A stretch of 64,000 nt of DNA from Sycobia sp. Sy_11. Lineage: Eukaryota; Arthropoda; Insecta; Hymenoptera; Epichrysomallidae. The DNA is taken from contig JACCIC010000034.1 in assembly GCA_018907035.1 (NCBI GenBank), positions 2,594,001 through 2,658,000 on the forward strand, written 5' to 3'. Positions 62,439-64,000 of this stretch are shown in pieces. Both the position numbers and the translations under genes were made by a program. Within the stretch, counting starts at the first letter, position 1, and each line of letters begins with the position of its first letter. The notes under the pieces were generated by a model. The model was given only the letters and a program-made list of their open reading frames with translations. It did no database searches and was not told the DNA's origin.

Positions 62439-62440
<2 letters not shown>
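61040..62440. other. AT-rich block with a GC-richer patch
   Basis: AT-rich DNA except for an isolated GC-richer patch at about 61350-61560, which includes a run of ten C and a degenerate 21-bp repeat. The patch could be a transposon or LTR remnant, but I find no matching termini. Confidence 0.5.
61499..61561. repeat. Degenerate 21-bp tandem repeat, three units
   Basis: Three consecutive 21-bp units begin CAAGTCAGTA, CAAGTCATAG and CAAGCCAGTA, with diverged second halves. Confidence 0.55.

Positions 62441-62443
<3 letters not shown>

Positions 62444-62484
<41 letters not shown>
62444..62484. repeat. (TA)n microsatellite
   Basis: Uninterrupted TA tract of 41 bp in AT-rich flanks. Confidence 0.96.
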
Positions 62485-62491
<7 letters not shown>

Positions 62492-63200
62492 ATATGATTA
62501 ATAATTTATAATTTTTTGGCAGAGTTTTAAATGAAATAAATAATAGATTAATCCAATAAGGAGCAGTATTTATGAATATAAAAGTCAGACAATCACAATT
62601 ATAATATATAGCCGAGATTTTCCCCGCAACGTCTCGTTAACTTTCCAGCACTTCGCGCGCGAACAAAACAAATCGACTAAATCGTCCAATTGTATCGTCG
62701 AGCATTGTTTTTCGTGAAAGCACACGTGCGAGATCGATACCGGTGAAGAAAGCAGGAAACGGAGTACAGGGAGAATGATTATCGTATATATAAAAAACAA
62801 AGATAAAACTCTCGACGCTGAGAGATAAACGTGCGCGAAAAGCTCTTTGCGAAATCATGCGGGGGAGCGGCGCTGTAGGTCCATGGCCGTGTAATATATA
62901 TATAGGGTTTATTGATATGTGCCGACAAGAAAGATGTCTCCTCCTACCGCCCCCCCCCACCACGGTTTCAACTATGGAAAGTCTTCTTTGGGGAGCTCTT
63001 CCTTTTCGAGGAATTCGCAGCGAGGTACTACACGATATATTCACCACCTGCGCACTACCGGGTTTCTAGAGGAAGGTTGACGGGGCGCACTCCCTCCCTG
63101 TTCTCTCTCAGTCCGTGTTTTACGTACACGAGTATTCGTATTATTTATCAAAGGATTTATTTGCTGGGGGTAACAGTGCGCACACTTTGACGACACAATT
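62485..63200. other. GC-richer block, no gene assigned
   Basis: From about 62600 to 63190, CpG-containing DNA with opposing frames of 70-136 codons. No motif or splice pair is recognised. Confidence 0.5.
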
Positions 63201-64000
63201 TGCGTTTCTCGCGCGTGTTACTTTACTGTTTTTTTAATATTACAAATTATTAAGGTCCTACCATGAAGATAGAAGAGAGCCGGTTGTTTTACATATTCTT
63301 CCAGACACTACAATTTCTGAGAAAATTTGAAACATGTGTTTTACACGCTTCATTTGGTATTATGTTTCGTAATTGCTTTTAAAAGATCATTTTTCAACTA
63401 GGAGCAAAAAATAATTTATACAACTGTATAATTGTTACTTATAGATAAACAGTTTTCAGAAAATTTTACATTCATAAATGACAGAAACCTATAGAAAACA
63501 AAAAATTTGTACGAGAGCTCTTGTATTACGGGTGTACCCAGCTAAAAATGTTGAAAGTCACCTGTCTCTAGGTTATTCTTTTGAAATTCTATAAAAGTAT
63601 TCTTTTATACTCTCATGAAGAACACAGAAAAGTCTGTATATATAAGATCTTCTCGTTGAAGGTCTATTTTTTAATACTTGCACCAACTATCGCAAGCGCA
63701 CTGCAGCTACTATATTAACATTCGAATATATTTGCAAACTTGAAAATAATATTGTGCAATATTTAAACGTATTTTTCGAGAAATAGTTAATTTATTGTAA
63801 ACGCCACGTGTACCAGACCATTTAAGCAATAACTGTTCGAATGTTATGAAAAATAGTAAGAGTAACTTGTAAAATTATAGATAGAAGAATATTTTTATAA
63901 CTATAAATATGTATATGGCTCGATTTGTATGCTAGCTGTAGCACGTCAATTTCACCAATTGAGTGTAATAAATTTTAACTTCTATGTTATATAATATATT
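63200..64000. other. AT-rich block, nothing recognised
   Basis: AT-rich unique-looking DNA to the end of the window. Confidence 0.6.

Overview
This window looks like nuclear DNA of a eukaryote, most likely an insect. It is not bacterial or viral: there is no dense coding, no operon layout and no ribosome-binding-site pattern. A hymenopteran such as an ant or parasitoid wasp would fit three things: CpG-undepleted GC-rich patches inside AT-rich DNA, very dense dinucleotide arrays, and non-LTR retrotransposon debris. I cannot prove the order or the species from the sequence. The window reads as intergenic or long-intron DNA. I found no complete protein-coding gene, no intact tRNA or rRNA gene and no CRISPR array. 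Almost all open frames of 60 or more codons are accidental; many run through TA, CT, GA or CA arrays and encode Tyr-Ile, Ser-Leu, Arg-Glu or His-Thr runs.

The layout alternates between two kinds of block. AT-rich blocks are nearly free of long simple repeats (examples: 1.3-3.5, 6.3-7.85, 12.5-13.9, 15.4-17.6, 19.0-20.4, 22.0-24.0, 29.4-31.6, 36.1-38.0, 40.8-42.1, 44.4-46.0, 49.9-51.2, 52.0-53.5, 55.3-56.5, 61.0-62.4 and 63.2-64.0 kb). GC-richer, CpG-containing blocks between them carry most of the (TA)n, (CT/GA)n and (CA/GT)n arrays. I count about 30 (TA)n arrays of roughly 40-65 bp. Wherever a CT tract directly abuts a TA tract, the CT tract lies on the 5' side when read on the CT strand (six of six).

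Mobile-element remnants are the best-supported biology. They are: a 5'-truncated LINE 3' end with the last codons of its reverse-transcriptase ORF, 3' UTR and (TAAA)n tail (27076-27410); a probable tRNA-headed SINE remnant on the minus strand (about 30945-31118); a 220-bp MITE with TA target duplication (23121-23340); a 151-bp MITE with a 6-bp direct repeat TTAGCA on both sides (45291-45441); and a degenerate element of about 0.9 kb bounded by similar inverted termini (41165-42070). A second LINE-like 3' end with an (AAAT)n tail is possible at about 56445-56599.

A few short segments look like isolated exons but need transcript evidence. The best is a minus-strand segment at 14931-15113 with a GC-rich third-codon-position pattern, a Ser/Gly-rich low-complexity end and plausible splice sites on both sides. 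A 101-nt minus-strand segment at 48004-48104 has canonical sites on both sides. Single-sided candidates lie near 4793-4909, 5601-5729, 43626-43913 and 49107. No set of genes works together here, and I see no convincing new multi-gene system.
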